A stretch of DNA of 7,028 bases from Putridiphycobacter sp965367695 (lineage in GTDB: Bacteria; Bacteroidota; Bacteroidia; Flavobacteriales_D; Crocinitomicaceae). The DNA is taken from positions 1-7,028 of the forward strand of contig CBDUKB010000158.1 in NCBI GenBank assembly GCA_965367695.1, in the 5' to 3' direction. The notes beneath the pieces were generated by a model. That model was not told the origin of the DNA. It made no database searches and worked only from the letters and a program-made list of their open reading frames with translations. Numbering within the stretch: the stretch's first letter is position 1; each line of letters begins with the position of its first letter. The translations under genes were made by a program, and so were the position numbers. Below, piece after piece: positions 5,424 to 7,028 of this stretch.

Positions 5424-7028
5424 AGCTTGTATCGCTTCCAATTCCAATTCGAGGGACTCCCATTTTTCAACTGCTTCATTTAAATCATGGGTAGATGCTT
5501 CATACTTTTTTAATGCAGTAGCATAACGATCCGCATCATTAAAATCAGTCTTTTCTAGCGCTTTTAGCGCTTTAGCTTGCGCTTCTTCTAATTCTGTAAT
5601 CTTACTTTCTGCATTTTTAATTTTAGTCTCAATCTTTTTTATATCTTGATTAATACCAGGGTTTACCTTTTTCTCCTCTTGCACTTCTTTCACTTCTTGT
5701 TTTTCTTGGATCAAGGCAATATCTTGCTTGTCATAAGTTTCCTCACCTATTCTTCTCAAAAACTCATTGACCCCAAACAAATGCGTTTTTAGCTGACAAT
5801 CTTTAATTTCCCAAATCTTATTACTTAAGCCATTCAAGAAATCCCTATCATGAGAAACTAGCAACAATGTTCCTTCATAAGATTTTAGGGCTTCTTTTAA
5901 AATATCTTTTGAAGTTAAATCAAGGTGATTTGTTGGCTCATCCAAAATTAAAAAATTGAAATCGTAAAATAATAATTTACAAATGGCAAGTCTTGTACGC
6001 TCTCCTCCGGATAGTACGCTCACTTTTTTATCTATCTCCTCACCACCAAAAAGAAATGCGCCTAGGGTTGCTCTAATCTCTGATCTTTTGTCTCCCTCAG
6101 CGATATCATCAATGATTTGAAACACCGTTTTATTCGGATCTAGTTTTTCAGCCGAATCTTGGGCAAAGTATCCAATTTTAACATTGTGACCAAATTCAAT
6201 TTTTCCTTTGTATTCAATTTCGCTTGTTAAGGCTTTCAGAAATGTAGATTTACCTACACCATTTGGTCCCAATAAAGCAATTTTTTCATTTCTAGCAAGT
6301 AATAAATCTATGTCTTTAAAAATCACTTTGTCCCCATAAGATTTACTCAGCTTTTTAATATCCATTACAATTTTACCGGAAGCTTGCGTCACTGGGAATT
6401 TTAAATTGAAGGCTTTTCTTTCAATGGAGTCCAATTCAATCACCTCCATTTTATCCAATTTTTTAATCAAACTTTGGGCAAATGCTGCCTTATTTGCTTT
6501 CGCTCTATATTTATTGATTAAGGCTTGGGTTCGTTCAATCTCTTTATCTTGATTTTTCTTTGTCTGTATAGCTCTTTCTAATGCTTCAGCATGTAGCACA
6601 AGGTATTTTGAATAATTGCATTTGTAATCGTAAATTTTTTGATTGGCAACTTCAATTGTTCTATTGGTTACATTATCTAAAAAACGTTTATCGTGAGAAA
6701 TTAAAACCAAACCACCTTTGTAATTTTTCAAATAGTCTTCTAACCATTGTATAGAAACAATGTCCAGGTGATTTGTCGGCTCATCAATCAATAAAACATC
6801 CGGATTATTTACTAAAAGTTTGGCCAATTCAGCCCTCATTTGCCATCCACCACTAAAAGAACCTATATCCTTATCAAAATCATCAGGGTGAAATCCTAAT
6901 CCTTTTAAAACCGACTCTATTCTTTCTGCGAATTGATGGGCATCTAGTAAGTTTAATTCTTCATTGATTTCAGTAACCTCATTGATTAAATCCATGTATG
7001 CATCAGATTCATAATCAGTTCTTGAAAT
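5415..7028 (-). CDS. ABC-F family ATPase (5' end outside window)
   Basis: A soluble protein with two ABC ATPase domains and no membrane segments. ABC-F proteins act on ribosomes, as translation factors or antibiotic-protection proteins. The frame is open to the right edge: 11 residues (ISRTDYESDAY) precede the first in-window Met at 6995, so 537 residues are visible, and the N-terminus with the first Walker A is missing. Numbering from Met 6995: domain 1 signature SFSGGWQMR (46-54), Walker B LLIDEPTNHLD (68-78) with E72, and switch H101. The inter-domain linker, about 120-190, contains NKYRAKANKAAFAQS. Domain 2 has Walker A GPNGVGKST (243-251), signature LSGGERTRL (328-336), Walker B LILDEPTNHLD (349-359) with E353, and switch H382. 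A Glu/Lys-rich linker (about 422-450) leads to a C-terminal coiled coil (about 451-526). Both catalytic Glu are intact. The motif style and C-terminal extension resemble YheS/Uup more than EttA. The subfamily and any resistance role cannot be assigned. Confidence 0.93.
   Translation of the reverse strand: MSRTDYESDAYMDLINEVTEINEELNLLDAHQFAERIESVLKGLGFHPDDFDKDIGSFSGGWQMRAELAKLLVNNPDVLLIDEPTNHLDIVSIQWLEDYLKNYKGGLVLISHDKRFLDNVTNRTIEVANQKIYDYKCNYSKYLVLHAEALERAIQTKKNQDKEIERTQALINKYRAKANKAAFAQSLIKKLDKMEVIELDSIERKAFNLKFPVTQASGKIVMDIKKLSKSYGDKVIFKDIDLLLARNEKIALLGPNGVGKSTFLKALTSEIEYKGKIEFGHNVKIGYFAQDSAEKLDPNKTVFQIIDDIAEGDKRSEIRATLGAFLFGGEEIDKKVSVLSGGERTRLAICKLLFYDFNFLILDEPTNHLDLTSKDILKEALKSYEGTLLLVSHDRDFLNGLSNKIWEIKDCQLKTHLFGVNEFLRRIGEETYDKQDIALIQEKQEVKEVQEEKKVNPGINQDIKKIETKIKNAESKITELEEAQAKALKALEKTDFNDADRYATALKKYEASTHDLNEAVEKWESLELELEAIQALL

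Noticed and set aside
5413..5425. CTTTA-AAG-TAAAG inverted repeat at the acyltransferase-like/ABC-F junction as a bidirectional terminator
   Set aside because: The stem is only 5 bp, all A/T but one pair, and no T run follows on either strand.
1..7028. A novel multi-gene system (defence, biosynthetic or mobile)
   Set aside because: The genes alternate in strand, form no operon and belong mostly to known housekeeping families. No transposase, integrase, toxin-antitoxin pair, CRISPR repeat or biosynthetic core enzyme is visible.

Overview
The window looks like an ordinary chromosomal stretch from an AT-rich member of the Bacteroidota, most likely a flavobacterium. Four things point that way. 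GC is low (about one third by eye, not counted). Start codons lack Shine-Dalgarno sequences and have A/T-rich leaders. Exact matches to the Bacteroidota -7 promoter element (TAnnTTTG) sit just upstream of four genes. The GTP cyclohydrolase I, apolipoprotein N-acyltransferase and small Gre-like protein all have the form I associate with this phylum.

Layout, left to right: (1) the 3' end of an unknown + strand gene with a Lys-rich, Pro-rich tail, closed by a strong intrinsic terminator (145-176); (2) an MFS exporter (+), whose first membrane helix runs upstream of the only in-frame ATG; (3) folE (-), GTP cyclohydrolase I with all its zinc and substrate residues; (4) a Gre-factor-like protein (+) that keeps the two acidic residues at the coiled-coil tip; (5) lnt (-), apolipoprotein N-acyltransferase with an intact Glu-Lys-Cys triad; (6) a degenerate acyltransferase-3-type membrane protein (+); (7) an ABC-F ATPase (-) that runs off the right edge, so its first Walker A lies outside the window.

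The genes alternate strictly in strand (+ - + - + -). This makes three convergent pairs whose ends overlap (6, 15 and 9 bp) and two divergent intergenic regions (2031-2116 and about 4193-4304) that carry back-to-back promoters. There is no operon here. The genes do not form one pathway: they cover export, pterin/folate synthesis, transcription, lipoprotein maturation, a possible envelope function and ribosome-associated ATPase function.

I saw no mobile element, CRISPR array, tRNA, rRNA or defence cassette, and no convincing new multi-gene system. The points most worth checking are the missing start of the MFS gene, a perfect inverted repeat centred on the lnt start codon, loss of the usual catalytic residues in the acyltransferase-like protein, and the identity of the Gre-like protein. 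All family assignments come from reading motifs, not from database searches.
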